DNA of 64,000 nt from Aquimarina algiphila (lineage in GTDB: Bacteria; Bacteroidota; Bacteroidia; Flavobacteriales; Flavobacteriaceae): positions 1,206-65,205 of the forward strand of contig NZ_VLNR01000001.1 in NCBI RefSeq assembly GCF_007489275.1, read 5' to 3'. Of this stretch, positions 44,553-52,663 are shown in pieces; position 1 is the first letter of the stretch; the number at the start of each line of letters is the position of its first letter. The notes under the pieces are model-generated. The model was not told where the DNA came from. It searched no databases and saw only the letters and a program-made list of their open reading frames with translations. The position numbers and the translations under genes were made by a program.

Positions 44553-44626
44553 TTGTTGATACGTTATTCATAGAGTATTTGTACGACTATTAATTAAAAC
44601 TTTATTTAACTTTATTCAAAAAAAAC

Positions 44627-45118
44627 ATGAAACGTTTAATTTTAATATGTTTAGGAGTTCTAACAATTAGCTGTACAAGTAATGCTCAACAAAAAACAGT
44701 TAAGGAAAAAAAGACATATTCAGTTAGTAAGACTAATGCCGAATGGAAAAAAATCTTAACCTCTGACCAATATTATATTCTCAGACAAGCAGGAACAGAA
44801 AGACCTTTCTCTAGTCCACTAAATAAGTTGTATGCAAAAGGTACATTTCATTGCGCGGCTTGCAACACTCCATTATACGAGAGTGAACATAAATTTGATA
44901 GTGGTACTGGTTGGCCAAGTTTTGATCGTGCTGTAGAAGGTAGTGTCGATAAAGATGTTGATCATAAATTAGGATATGCAAGATCAGAACTGTTATGTGG
45001 AACTTGTGGAGGACACTTAGGCCATGTATTTAATGATGGCCCAAGAGAAACTACAGGAATGAGACATTGTATAAATGGAGATGCTTTAATTTTTACACCA
45101 AAAGAATCGAAGAAATGA
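44627..45118 (+). CDS. msrB: MsrB peptide methionine-(R)-sulfoxide reductase, lipoprotein
   Basis: The 163-residue protein has a lipobox at C16 ('[11 protein letters not shown]'), so it is periplasmic and membrane-anchored. The MsrB domain has zinc Cys pairs C76/C79 and C124/C127 and catalytic C148 in '[10 protein letters not shown]'. In 'DSGTGWPSF' position 94 is Thr, where the recycling Cys is found in many MsrBs, so reduction must use another route. It repairs oxidised Met in envelope proteins. It overlaps the next msrB gene by four bases (ATGA). Confidence 0.92.
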   Translation: MKRLILICLGVLTISCTSNAQQKTVKEKKTYSVSKTNAEWKKILTSDQYYILRQAGTERPFSSPLNKLYAKGTFHCAACNTPLYESEHKFDSGTGWPSFDRAVEGSVDKDVDHKLGYARSELLCGTCGGHLGHVFNDGPRETTGMRHCINGDALIFTPKESKK

Positions 45119-45510
45119 GTAAATATCCTATACAGAAATCTGAAGCTGAATGGAAGACAGAACTTACAGAAGAACAATATAGAGTATTAAGACAAAAAGG
45201 AACAGAAAGACCATTTACAGGAGAGTTCAATATGCATTTTGATAAAGGTACATATGAATGTATGGCATGTCATGTTGCTTTATTTGATAGCACTACAAAA
45301 TTTGATTCTGGATGTGGATGGCCCAGTTTTGATGAAGCCATAGAAGGGAGTATCGAATATGTTAGAGATACCTCGCATGGTATGATAAGAACAGAAATAT
45401 TGTGCGCAAACTGCGGTAGTCATCTCGGTCATGTGTTTGACGACGGCCCTACAGCAAGTGGTCAGCGATATTGCGTAAACTCGGTAAGTATAGACTTTGA
45501 TAAAAAATAA
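45115..45510 (+). CDS. msrB: MsrB peptide methionine-(R)-sulfoxide reductase, cytoplasmic
   Basis: The true start is ATG 45115, which overlaps the previous stop by four bases; the frame upstream to 45067 lies inside the first msrB. The 131-residue enzyme has no signal peptide. Zinc pairs are C49/C52 and C97/C100; the catalytic Cys is C120 ('RYCVNS'), and the recycling Cys is present at C67 in 'DSGCGWPSF'. It is therefore the typical thioredoxin-recycled form. Together with the lipoprotein paralogue it covers both cell compartments. Confidence 0.92.
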   Translation: MSKYPIQKSEAEWKTELTEEQYRVLRQKGTERPFTGEFNMHFDKGTYECMACHVALFDSTTKFDSGCGWPSFDEAIEGSIEYVRDTSHGMIRTEILCANCGSHLGHVFDDGPTASGQRYCVNSVSIDFDKK

Positions 45511-45538
45511 ATTTACAACAAATAAATATTTAGAATTC

Positions 45539-46015
45539 ATGAAGAAAATTTTCACATTACTTTGTATAACTACGTTTATGTTAACATCTTGTTCTAATGA
45601 CGATGATACAGATTTTGATACTATTGGGCAATCATTTGAAGTTGACAATGTAGATTTTATAGGACCAGAATTTGCTGTTAATATCCCATTTCCTGCTGGT
45701 GTCGAAGTATTTGATGCAGATGTAGTATTAGTATATCGTCTAGAAGAAGTTGTTAATGGTAATGATGTTTGGGAGCCTTTACCTACTCCACTAATTATCT
45801 TGGATAGTGGAGGTGAATTGACCTATAGGTTTAATTTCACACTAAATGATGTGGATATTTTATTAGATACTCCAGACATTGGCCTTGTTGGCACAAATTT
45901 TACAGATAATCAAGTATTTAGAATTGTAATAGTTCCATCTAGATTTGCTCAAGATTCAAAAATAGATTTTTCAGACATTAACGCTGTGCAATCTGCACTT
46001 AAACTTGATTTTTAA
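45539..46015 (+). CDS. Lipoprotein of unknown function
   Basis: The frame extends back to 45497, but ATG 45539 begins a lipoprotein signal ('MLTSCSNDDDTDFD', lipid Cys near residue 18), giving 158 residues. The Asp-rich stretch after the Cys is typical of Bacteroidetes lipoproteins. The rest is beta-rich with 'VVLVYRLEEVVNG' and 'LTYRFNFTLNDVDILLD'. No family is recognised. It follows the second msrB by 28 bases, perhaps in the same transcript, and ends at a terminator. Confidence 0.65.
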   Translation: MKKIFTLLCITTFMLTSCSNDDDTDFDTIGQSFEVDNVDFIGPEFAVNIPFPAGVEVFDADVVLVYRLEEVVNGNDVWEPLPTPLIILDSGGELTYRFNFTLNDVDILLDTPDIGLVGTNFTDNQVFRIVIVPSRFAQDSKIDFSDINAVQSALKLDF

Positions 46016-46066
46016 AGAGAGTTTCAATTATAATTAATACTATTATTATAGAAAGTATTAAAAATT

Positions 46067-46096
46067 AACACTATCCTTTGGGTAGTGTTTTTTTTA
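46067..46096 (+). terminator. Rho-independent terminator
   Basis: AACACTATCC (46067-46076) and GGGTAGTGTT (46080-46089), with one G-T pair, form a 10-bp stem with a three-base loop, followed by eight T. It ends the msrB-lipoprotein transcript. Confidence 0.88.
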
Positions 46097-46145
46097 TACT
46101 CCTTAATGATATAATTCATATTCTTATGGAATGCTTAAATCCTTT

Positions 46146-46174
46146 TTTGGTTAGCCGAATTATCCTTAAATTCG
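46146..46174 (+). promoter_or_regulatory. Promoter of the dihydrolipoyl dehydrogenase gene
   Basis: TTTG (46146-46149) is followed after 17 bases by TAAATTCG (46167-46174), a near match to the -7 element. The spacing is shorter than the usual 19. Transcription would start near 46179, some 18 bases before the ATG. Confidence 0.5.
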
Positions 46175-46196
46175 TGACTTCAAAAAATCGACATTT

Positions 46197-47588
46197 ATGA
46201 GCACATATGATATCATCGTTTTAGGGAGTGGTCCCGGCGGGTATGTAACCGCAATTCGAGCTTCACAATTGGGTCTTAAAACCGCAATAATAGAAAAAGA
46301 AAGTTTAGGAGGAGTTTGCTTAAACTGGGGATGTATCCCTACAAAGGCATTACTAAAAAGTGCACAGGTATTCGAATACCTTAAGCACGCTTCAGATTAT
46401 GGACTTACTGTAGATAAGTTTGATAAAGATTTTGATGCTGTTGTAAAGCGTAGCCGTGGAGTTGCTGATGGAATGAGCAAAGGTGTTCAGTTTCTGATGA
46501 AAAAGAATAAAATCGATGTTATTAATGGTTTCGGAAAACTAAAAGCTAGCAATAAAATTGAAGTTACTGATACTGATGGTAAAACTTCAGAATATGAAGC
46601 AAAACATATTGTTATTGCTACCGGTGCCAGATCAAGAGAACTACCAAATTTACCACAAGATGGTAAAAAAGTAATTGGTTATAGAGAAGCAATGACTCTA
46701 GAATCTCAGCCAAAGAAAATGATCGTTGTTGGATCTGGTGCTATCGGAGTAGAGTTTGCACATTTTTATAACGCTATGGGAACTGAAGTTACTATTGTAG
46801 AATTCCTTCCTACTCTTGTCCCTCTAGAAGATGAAGAAGTATCTAAGCAGTTTGAACGAAACTTCAAAAAAGCTGGTATTAAGGTAATGACAAATTCTTC
46901 TGTAGAAAGTGTAGATACTAGTGGTGATGGTGTAAAAGCTACAGTAAAAACTAAAAAAGGAGAAGAAGTTCTTGAAGCAGATATTGTATTATCTGCTGTA
47001 GGAATCAAAACCAATATAGAAAATATAGGATTAGAAGAATTAGGTATTGCAACTGATAGAGATAAAATAGTTGTAAACGATTGGTATCAAACCAATATCC
47101 CGGGAGTTTACGCAATTGGAGATGTTGTACATGGACCAGCATTGGCTCACGTAGCATCTGCCGAAGGGATTACATGTGTAGAAAAAATTGCAGGAATGCA
47201 TGTTGAAGCAATTGATTATGGAAATATCCCTGGATGTACATATGCCTCGCCAGAAATTGCGAGTGTGGGAATGACAGAAAAACAAGCTAAAGAAGCTGGT
47301 TATGAATTAAAAATAGGTAAATTTCCTTTCTCTGCATCTGGAAAAGCAAGTGCTGCCGGAACTAAAGACGGTTTTGTCAAAGTAATATTTGATGCTAAAT
47401 ATGGTGAGTGGCTAGGATGCCACATGATTGGAGCAGGTGTTACTGATATGATCGCTGAAGCCGTTTTAGGTAGAAAATTAGAAACGACAGGACATGAAGT
47501 ACTAAAAGCAATCCACCCTCACCCAACAATGAGTGAAGCTGTAATGGAAGCTGTGGCTGATGCTTATGGTGAAGTAATCCATCTATAA
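46197..47588 (+). CDS. lpdA: Dihydrolipoyl dehydrogenase (E3)
   Basis: The 463-residue flavoprotein has the FAD motif 'VLGSGPGGYVTAIRASQLG', the redox-active disulfide C41-x4-C46 ('GGVCLNWGCIPTK'), an NAD-binding 'VVGSGAIGVEFAHF' and the C-terminal His-Glu pair in 'HPHPTMSEA'. It reoxidises dihydrolipoyl groups of pyruvate, 2-oxoglutarate or branched-chain dehydrogenase complexes or the glycine cleavage system. It stands alone between a promoter-like site and a terminator, as often found for a shared E3. Confidence 0.95.
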   Translation: MSTYDIIVLGSGPGGYVTAIRASQLGLKTAIIEKESLGGVCLNWGCIPTKALLKSAQVFEYLKHASDYGLTVDKFDKDFDAVVKRSRGVADGMSKGVQFLMKKNKIDVINGFGKLKASNKIEVTDTDGKTSEYEAKHIVIATGARSRELPNLPQDGKKVIGYREAMTLESQPKKMIVVGSGAIGVEFAHFYNAMGTEVTIVEFLPTLVPLEDEEVSKQFERNFKKAGIKVMTNSSVESVDTSGDGVKATVKTKKGEEVLEADIVLSAVGIKTNIENIGLEELGIATDRDKIVVNDWYQTNIPGVYAIGDVVHGPALAHVASAEGITCVEKIAGMHVEAIDYGNIPGCTYASPEIASVGMTEKQAKEAGYELKIGKFPFSASGKASAAGTKDGFVKVIFDAKYGEWLGCHMIGAGVTDMIAEAVLGRKLETTGHEVLKAIHPHPTMSEAVMEAVADAYGEVIHL

Positions 47589-47605
47589 AAAGGAAAAATA
47601 AACAT

Positions 47606-47642
47606 AAAAAAAACACCTTACGATCAGTAAGGTGTTTTTTTA
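47606..47642. terminator. Bidirectional terminator
   Basis: CACCTTAC (47614-47621) and GTAAGGTG (47627-47634), extended by A8 and T runs on the two sides, form a stem of up to 16 bp with a five-base loop. It separates the converging lpdA and aroQ genes. Confidence 0.9.
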
Positions 47643-47663
47643 TTCTGTATACAATCTTGTTAA

Positions 47664-48074
47664 TTAAAAACTTTGTAGAGCTAACTCATAGCTTTGCAAG
47701 CCAAAACCTAAAATAACGCCTTTTGCATTTGGAGAAATATAGGACTGATGTCTAAATTCTTCTCTTCCAAATGTATTAGAAATATGAACTTCTACCACAG
47801 GAGTTGATATTGCTTTTATAGCATCTCCAATCCCTATAGAAGTATGGGTATAAGCTCCTGCATTAAGAACAACACCATCAAATAGGTCATCTGCTTCCTG
47901 TATTTTAGTGATTAATTCTCCTTCGATATTAGATTGAAAATAAGTTAATTCTATTGAAGAAAACTGCTCTTGTAATTGAACAAAAAATTGATCAAACGTT
48001 TGACTACCATATATTCCCGGTTCTCTCTTCCCTAGAAGATTTAAATTAGGGCCATTTAATATTAAAATCTTCAT
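47664..48074 (-). CDS. aroQ: 3-dehydroquinate dehydratase, type II
   Basis: The 136-residue enzyme has the type II signature 'LNGPNLNLLGKREPGIYG' with the catalytic Tyr (about residue 23), 'NAGAYTHTSI' and 'VVEVHISN' with the active-site His, and 'REEFRHQSY'. It dehydrates 3-dehydroquinate in the shikimate pathway and works as a dodecamer. It follows the porin-like gene at 48702 by one base, a tight link with no functional reason seen. Confidence 0.95.
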   Translation of the reverse strand: MKILILNGPNLNLLGKREPGIYGSQTFDQFFVQLQEQFSSIELTYFQSNIEGELITKIQEADDLFDGVVLNAGAYTHTSIGIGDAIKAISTPVVEVHISNTFGREEFRHQSYISPNAKGVILGFGLQSYELALQSF

Positions 48075-48075
48075 A

Positions 48076-48702
48076 TTACTGATCGTTCTGTCTTCTGTTA
48101 TTTTTAGTTTTAAATAAATACCCTACCGATATTTGACCTACAGCATTCTTATTATCAATATCTACCCCTTCTATATCAACAATATTTGTTAATCCCAGGT
48201 TATAACGTACTTGAAAAAACAAACCGCTCTCTAGTTTATAACCTGCTCCAAATCCCCAACTAAAATCAAAATTAGAAAAGGAATCAAAGAATTCATCAGG
48301 AGTATCTTCTGCAGATTCACTAGCATTGGCTAATGTGGCCAATTGAGGACCTGTTTCCAAGCTAAATTTATCTGTAAAATAGACCTTGGCAACAACAGGT
48401 AGTGCTAAATAATTTAAACTAATTTTATTCTCCTCCCCTGCTTCATCAAATGTATACCCTTGTGCAGAGTACAAAACTTCTGCCTGTATAAAAAATCGAC
48501 GAGTAATAGGAAACTCTATCACTGCTCCCAAATGAACGCGTATTCTAGCATCAGTATCTTCTGCATCTCCCGTAATGTTTGCATAATTTCCTCCAAACTT
48601 AAATCCGGCACGTGTATACAATGCCTCACCTTCATCCTGGCTATATAATGAAGAGGTAATAACCATTAAGATGGTTGTGATTAAAAAAAAATTATTTCTC
48701 AT
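48076..48702 (-). CDS. Outer-membrane beta-barrel (PorT-like) protein
   Basis: The 208-residue protein has a signal peptide (1-21) and the 'AGFKFGGNYANITG' start of the OMP_b-brl_2 family, followed by strands such as 'FPITRRFFIQAEVLYSAQGYTF' (in part), 'YLALPVVAKVYFTDKFSLETG' (in part), and a final strand 'GQISVGYLF'. It is paralogous to the gene at 48866. It forms an eight- to ten-strand barrel in the outer membrane; its exact role is unknown. Confidence 0.82.
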   Translation of the reverse strand: MRNNFFLITTILMVITSSLYSQDEGEALYTRAGFKFGGNYANITGDAEDTDARIRVHLGAVIEFPITRRFFIQAEVLYSAQGYTFDEAGEENKISLNYLALPVVAKVYFTDKFSLETGPQLATLANASESAEDTPDEFFDSFSNFDFSWGFGAGYKLESGLFFQVRYNLGLTNIVDIEGVDIDNKNAVGQISVGYLFKTKNNRRQNDQ

Positions 48703-48813
48703 TCGTCTTATTTAAATTGTAATATAATAAAATAGGCTTATCTATTCTATATCTAAATACTATTAACTATTCAAAAGTAGTTTTATTTTTTAGAATCCAG
48801 AAACTACAAACAA

Positions 48814-48843
48814 AAAAGCATCCTAAAATATCAGGATGCTTTT
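48814..48843 (-). terminator. Rho-independent terminator
   Basis: AAAAGCATCCT (48814-48824) and AGGATGCTTTT (48833-48843) form an 11-bp stem with an eight-base loop. On the minus strand it is followed by T's and lies 23 bases past the stop of the gene at 48866. Confidence 0.88.
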
Positions 48844-48865
48844 ATTTATTTTTAATTATACTATA

Positions 48866-49459
48866 TTAGAACTTATACCCTACAGAAAGTTGGATTACCG
48901 AGTTTTTTTGTTTTACATCATCAGAACTTTCAGTATCATTAATATTAGATAAACCCAAATTATAACGACCATCAAAAAATAATCCCATATCCAATTGATA
49001 TCCTAGACCAAAATTTAGTCCAAAATCAATTCCTTTAATTGCATCATCAATATCATTGTCTTCATCGACTCCAGGCCCTTCAACTTTGGCCTTGGCAGAA
49101 GTTAGAAATCCAATTTGAGGCCCTGCCTGAAGGCTAAATCCTTGAGCCACATAATACTTTGCCATTAATGGAATATTAATGTAATTTATTTTTGTAGTAG
49201 TTTCTAAATTACCAACATCTAATTTAGCCCCTTGAGAAGAATATAATAATTCAGGTTGAAAGGCAAATTTCTCTGAAATTGGAATTTCAACTAATGCTCC
49301 AATATGGAAACCAGTTCTCCCATCAACACCATCTGTTCCATCTCCAGAAATATTAGCAAAGTTAACACCTGCTTTTGCTCCAAATCTAATTGATTCCTCC
49401 TGTGCAGTAGCCACCAAACTAAGAGAAGCTAAAACTGCAAATAACATAAGTTTTTTCAT
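48866..49459 (-). CDS. Outer-membrane beta-barrel (PorT-like) protein
   Basis: The 197-residue protein has a signal peptide (1-19) and the family start 'FGAKAGVNFANISGDG', then 'PISEKFAFQPELLYSSQG' and a last strand ending in Phe ('SVGYKF'). Its similarity to the neighbouring gene at 48076 is clear over the whole length, so they arose by duplication. The gene has its own terminator, and a hairpin-forming repeat lies in its leader at 49485-49507. Confidence 0.85.
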   Translation of the reverse strand: MKKLMLFAVLASLSLVATAQEESIRFGAKAGVNFANISGDGTDGVDGRTGFHIGALVEIPISEKFAFQPELLYSSQGAKLDVGNLETTTKINYINIPLMAKYYVAQGFSLQAGPQIGFLTSAKAKVEGPGVDEDNDIDDAIKGIDFGLNFGLGYQLDMGLFFDGRYNLGLSNINDTESSDDVKQKNSVIQLSVGYKF

Positions 49460-49792
49460 AATGTAATTGATTTTGTAAATTCAACGGTAAAACTAACCCT
49501 TTTACCGATTTAACAATACAACAAATGGTTTTTAAATTATGTCGTAATAACACTCCTCTTTCCAAGTTATTCAAAATAAAACTATGACATTACAAAAAAA
49601 CGATAATGGTGATTTTTAAATTTACAAACACAAAAAATACTGATGCATATCTTATTATAAAATAATGATATAGAAGGTAACTTTCAATTTAACATTGAAT
49701 ATGCTTTATTTTTATAATAAAATCATCAATTTTTTATACTATTAAACTGTTTCAGGTATTTTGGGATGGTTTTCTTTTTTATATTAGAGGCA
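49460..49792. other. Divergent intergenic region with an inverted repeat
   Basis: The region between the porin gene and xerD holds the inverted repeat CGGTAAAA-ctaaccc-TTTTACCG (49485-49507). On the minus strand TAGTTTTA (49495-49488), a weak -7 element, lies inside it. It may be an operator or a leader hairpin. The rest is AT-rich; ATG 49766 in this region is in frame with xerD but not favoured. Confidence 0.45.
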
Positions 49793-50689
49793 ATGAAATG
49801 GAATCATGCCATAAAAGATTACGAACACTACTTAAAAATAGAAAGAGGACTTTCTGAAAACTCTATTATTAATTATACTCTAGATATACAAAGACTTTTA
49901 AAATATCTTGAAGAGCAAAATATAGAATCTACTCCCCTTTCTATAGAAAAAGAAATACTACAACAATTTGTCTTTGAGACAGCAAAATTGGTAAATGCTC
50001 GTTCACAATCAAGGATTATTTCGGGATTAAAAAGCTTTTTTAATTACTTAGTATTTGAAGATTATAGGGATTCCAATCCTATGGAACTTATAGAGTCTCC
50101 AAAAATAGGCAGAAAGCTACCTGATACATTATCTTTAGAAGAAATAGATCTTATCATTAATCAAATAGATCTAAGCACGCCAGAAGGAGAACGTAACAGG
50201 GCTATTATAGAAACTTTATATGGATGTGGATTAAGAGTAAGTGAACTTACAGAATTAAAATTGTCTAGTTTGTTTTTTGATGAAGGATATATAAGTGTTA
50301 CCGGTAAAGGTAATAAACAAAGGTTTGTACCTATAGGTGAAGTAACTCAAAAATATATTAATCTATACACCACACAAATAAGAAATCATATCGATATCAA
50401 AAAAGGATTTGAAGATACATTATTTTTAAATCGAAGAGGTAGACAACTTACTCGAGCTATGATTTTTACCATTACAAAACGTCTAGTTGAAAAAGCAGGA
50501 ATACATAAACAAGTTAGTCCACATACATTTAGACATTCATTTGCTACTCACTTGTTGGAGAATGGTGCAGATTTAAGAGCAATACAAATGATGTTAGGTC
50601 ACGAAAGTATTACAACTACAGAAATATATATGCATATAGACAGAAGTCATTTAAGCGAAGTAATACATTCATTTCACCCAAGGAGATAA
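49793..50689 (+). CDS. xerD: Tyrosine recombinase XerD
   Basis: ATG 49793 (MKWNHAIKDYEHYLK) gives 298 residues, the standard XerD length; the upstream ATG at 49766 adds nine unlikely residues. The N-terminal SAM-like core-binding domain (about 5-88) is followed by the catalytic domain with Arg in 'GCGLRVSEL', 'HTFRHSFATHLL' (His-x2-Arg) and 'GHESITTTEIYMHI' (His and the nucleophile Tyr). It resolves chromosome dimers at dif with XerC. It shares one base with the next gene (TAATG). Confidence 0.93.
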   Translation: MKWNHAIKDYEHYLKIERGLSENSIINYTLDIQRLLKYLEEQNIESTPLSIEKEILQQFVFETAKLVNARSQSRIISGLKSFFNYLVFEDYRDSNPMELIESPKIGRKLPDTLSLEEIDLIINQIDLSTPEGERNRAIIETLYGCGLRVSELTELKLSSLFFDEGYISVTGKGNKQRFVPIGEVTQKYINLYTTQIRNHIDIKKGFEDTLFLNRRGRQLTRAMIFTITKRLVEKAGIHKQVSPHTFRHSFATHLLENGADLRAIQMMLGHESITTTEIYMHIDRSHLSEVIHSFHPRR

Positions 50690-51645
50690 TGAATACATAT
50701 ATAGCAAGGATATTGATTTTTCTATGTATATTCTTAAACTGTTCGCTCTTATTTTCACAAAGAATAGATGCAGATGGAGGTATTCTTTTGAAAGCCGAAA
50801 TTACCCTGGGAAATCAGAATCAATGGTTGAAAGTGGGTGTTTTTGGATTTGGAACTTTGAATTATGGAGATCTTTCTCTGGAAAGTGGAATATCATTTGC
50901 GTCTTATCAATTTAGGAAACGACATACTATAAAATTGAATGGTCTAGCTTATTCATATGAATTCTTTGCCTTAGGAGGAATTGGCAAAAACAGTAATTTA
51001 TTGGGCTCTTCAATATCAAACATGAATAACGCTATTATATTTAACCCTCTTGGGAAAGGAGGTTTTAATGGGCTAGGGTTTGGGTTTGGTAAAGATCACT
51101 TACCAAAAAAATTAAAAACATATGGACTAAAACGTGGAGCATTATTTATGAGGTTTAGTAATGCTAACCATAACATACATCTTACTTTTTTGAATGATTT
51201 TAGAATTGGTTGGTTTAGTGGAGCTGGAACAGATTATGGAGTTACTGGTTCTCTCGATATTGGTTTTACTAAGATTGAGGATAACAAAACTATTTACCAA
51301 CTTGGTTTTGGAGTTGATCTATTTACATCAAGACCAAATTACAGCAAATCTCCCAGAAACCCTATAAATTCAGATGATGGACGTAAAAACGTATGGTTTA
51401 CCTTAGGTCCTTATGAAGATTTATTTTATGGAAATCTATATGGTTATGGTACTTATCAGAACGATACATATAGTATTCATACAAGATTAGGTATGAATAG
51501 TCAAAAAGCAGGGGCTTATATTCAAAATATACTACATGATGGTATTGGTTTAAATCCTCGTTTTCCATGGAAAGTAGAAACAGCAGATAAGCTATATCTC
51601 GAAGTTACAGGAAATACATTTTATAAATCCACTACAGATGACTAA
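50689..51645 (+). CDS. Secreted protein of unknown function, possible toxin-like domain
   Basis: The 318-residue product has a signal peptide (about 1-24). The mature chain is Gly- and aromatic-rich ('GFGTLNYGDLSLESG', 'GLGFGFGKDHLPKK', 'YEDLFYGNLYGYGTYQND'). It resembles, from memory, Bacteroidetes proteins annotated as polymorphic toxin type 23; I cannot verify this and no catalytic residues are known to me. It overlaps xerD by one base and the LRR lipoprotein gene by eight bases, so all three are translated from one message. Confidence 0.55.
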   Translation: MNTYIARILIFLCIFLNCSLLFSQRIDADGGILLKAEITLGNQNQWLKVGVFGFGTLNYGDLSLESGISFASYQFRKRHTIKLNGLAYSYEFFALGGIGKNSNLLGSSISNMNNAIIFNPLGKGGFNGLGFGFGKDHLPKKLKTYGLKRGALFMRFSNANHNIHLTFLNDFRIGWFSGAGTDYGVTGSLDIGFTKIEDNKTIYQLGFGVDLFTSRPNYSKSPRNPINSDDGRKNVWFTLGPYEDLFYGNLYGYGTYQNDTYSIHTRLGMNSQKAGAYIQNILHDGIGLNPRFPWKVETADKLYLEVTGNTFYKSTTDD

Positions 51646-52582
51646 TAAATGGAACATTATATCAGTACTCCTTATAATATTACTATACAGTAGTTGTAAT
51701 ACTTATACTACTTACTACAGTAAAACTTATACTTCGACTCCAAACCGTAATAAATCAAAAGTTCATAGACTTGATTTTAGTAATAAAAACGTCGAATCTT
51801 TAGCAGAATATATTGTAAAAAACAAGAATCTTAAAATGCTAAATCTTAGTAATACTAAGATTTCAAATTTAGATAATATATTTATACAATTAGGAAAACA
51901 CACTCAAATAGAAATACTAATACTAGATAGTTTAGATATATCAAGACTGCCAAAATCGATCAAAACATTATCCCACTTAAAACAATTATCCTTATCCTAT
52001 AATCCAAAACTAAACCTTGAAGATACGTTTTCTAAAATTTCGGATCTACCTATTGAGTTTCTAAATCTTAAAGGAAATAATATCGCCAAACTTCCTGATA
52101 ATACAACTTCATTACATCATATAAAAGATCTTAATTTATCATACAATATATTATCAGAAAAGCATAATTATACACTTTTGGGTGAATTACCTAATCTTTA
52201 TTCATTATGGATTGATCATAACAATCTCGATCAATTACCAGAAACGATTGGTGCATTAGATCAAGTTCGTTTCTTATATATTGATCACAACAATCTAAAT
52301 GTATTACCTAATAGTATCTCTGCAATGAAAAAAACATGGGTAATACACGCAGGATATAATCAATTCACCGAACTACCTTCTGCCTTTACAAAAATGAAAT
52401 CTCTATTTATGGTTCATATCAACAATAATAATATAAAAAGTATCTCAGAAGCTTATGAAAAAGAAAAATACCCATTAGCTGGTTTGATTCTGGATAATAA
52501 CCCACTTCTTGATTCTGAAAAGGAAAAAGGAAAAAAACTCTTTAAAGGATTCTTTTTACTCTCTTTTGAACAAAACCAATAA
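51638..52582 (+). CDS. Leucine-rich repeat lipoprotein
   Basis: The 314-residue protein has a lipobox at about C20 ('LLYSSCNTYTTYY'), then about nine leucine-rich repeats ('LKMLNLSNTKISNLDNIF', 'LPETIGALDQVRFLYIDHN' and similar) across residues 50-290. It is anchored in the membrane and offers a protein-binding surface. It overlaps the secreted protein gene by eight bases, so it may bind that partner; this is inference. It is distinct from the longer LRR protein at 10325. Confidence 0.8.
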   Translation: MTNKWNIISVLLIILLYSSCNTYTTYYSKTYTSTPNRNKSKVHRLDFSNKNVESLAEYIVKNKNLKMLNLSNTKISNLDNIFIQLGKHTQIEILILDSLDISRLPKSIKTLSHLKQLSLSYNPKLNLEDTFSKISDLPIEFLNLKGNNIAKLPDNTTSLHHIKDLNLSYNILSEKHNYTLLGELPNLYSLWIDHNNLDQLPETIGALDQVRFLYIDHNNLNVLPNSISAMKKTWVIHAGYNQFTELPSAFTKMKSLFMVHINNNNIKSISEAYEKEKYPLAGLILDNNPLLDSEKEKGKKLFKGFFLLSFEQNQ

Positions 52583-52607
52583 AGATTTAAAAAAAATTTA
52601 TACAATA

Positions 52608-52638
52608 AAAAACTCTTACTATATAAGTAAGAGTTTTT
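52608..52638 (+). terminator. Rho-independent terminator
   Basis: AAAAACTCTTACT (52608-52620) and its exact complement (52626-52638) form a 13-bp stem with a five-base loop, ending with T's. It closes the xerD operon and could serve the opposite strand. Confidence 0.9.
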
Positions 52639-52663
52639 ATCATTTTTATAACTATATAATGTC

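Noticed and set aside
49793-50689. XerD as sign of an integrated mobile element
   Set aside because: Length and motifs fit the housekeeping XerD, and no phage, att repeat or other integrative gene is nearby.
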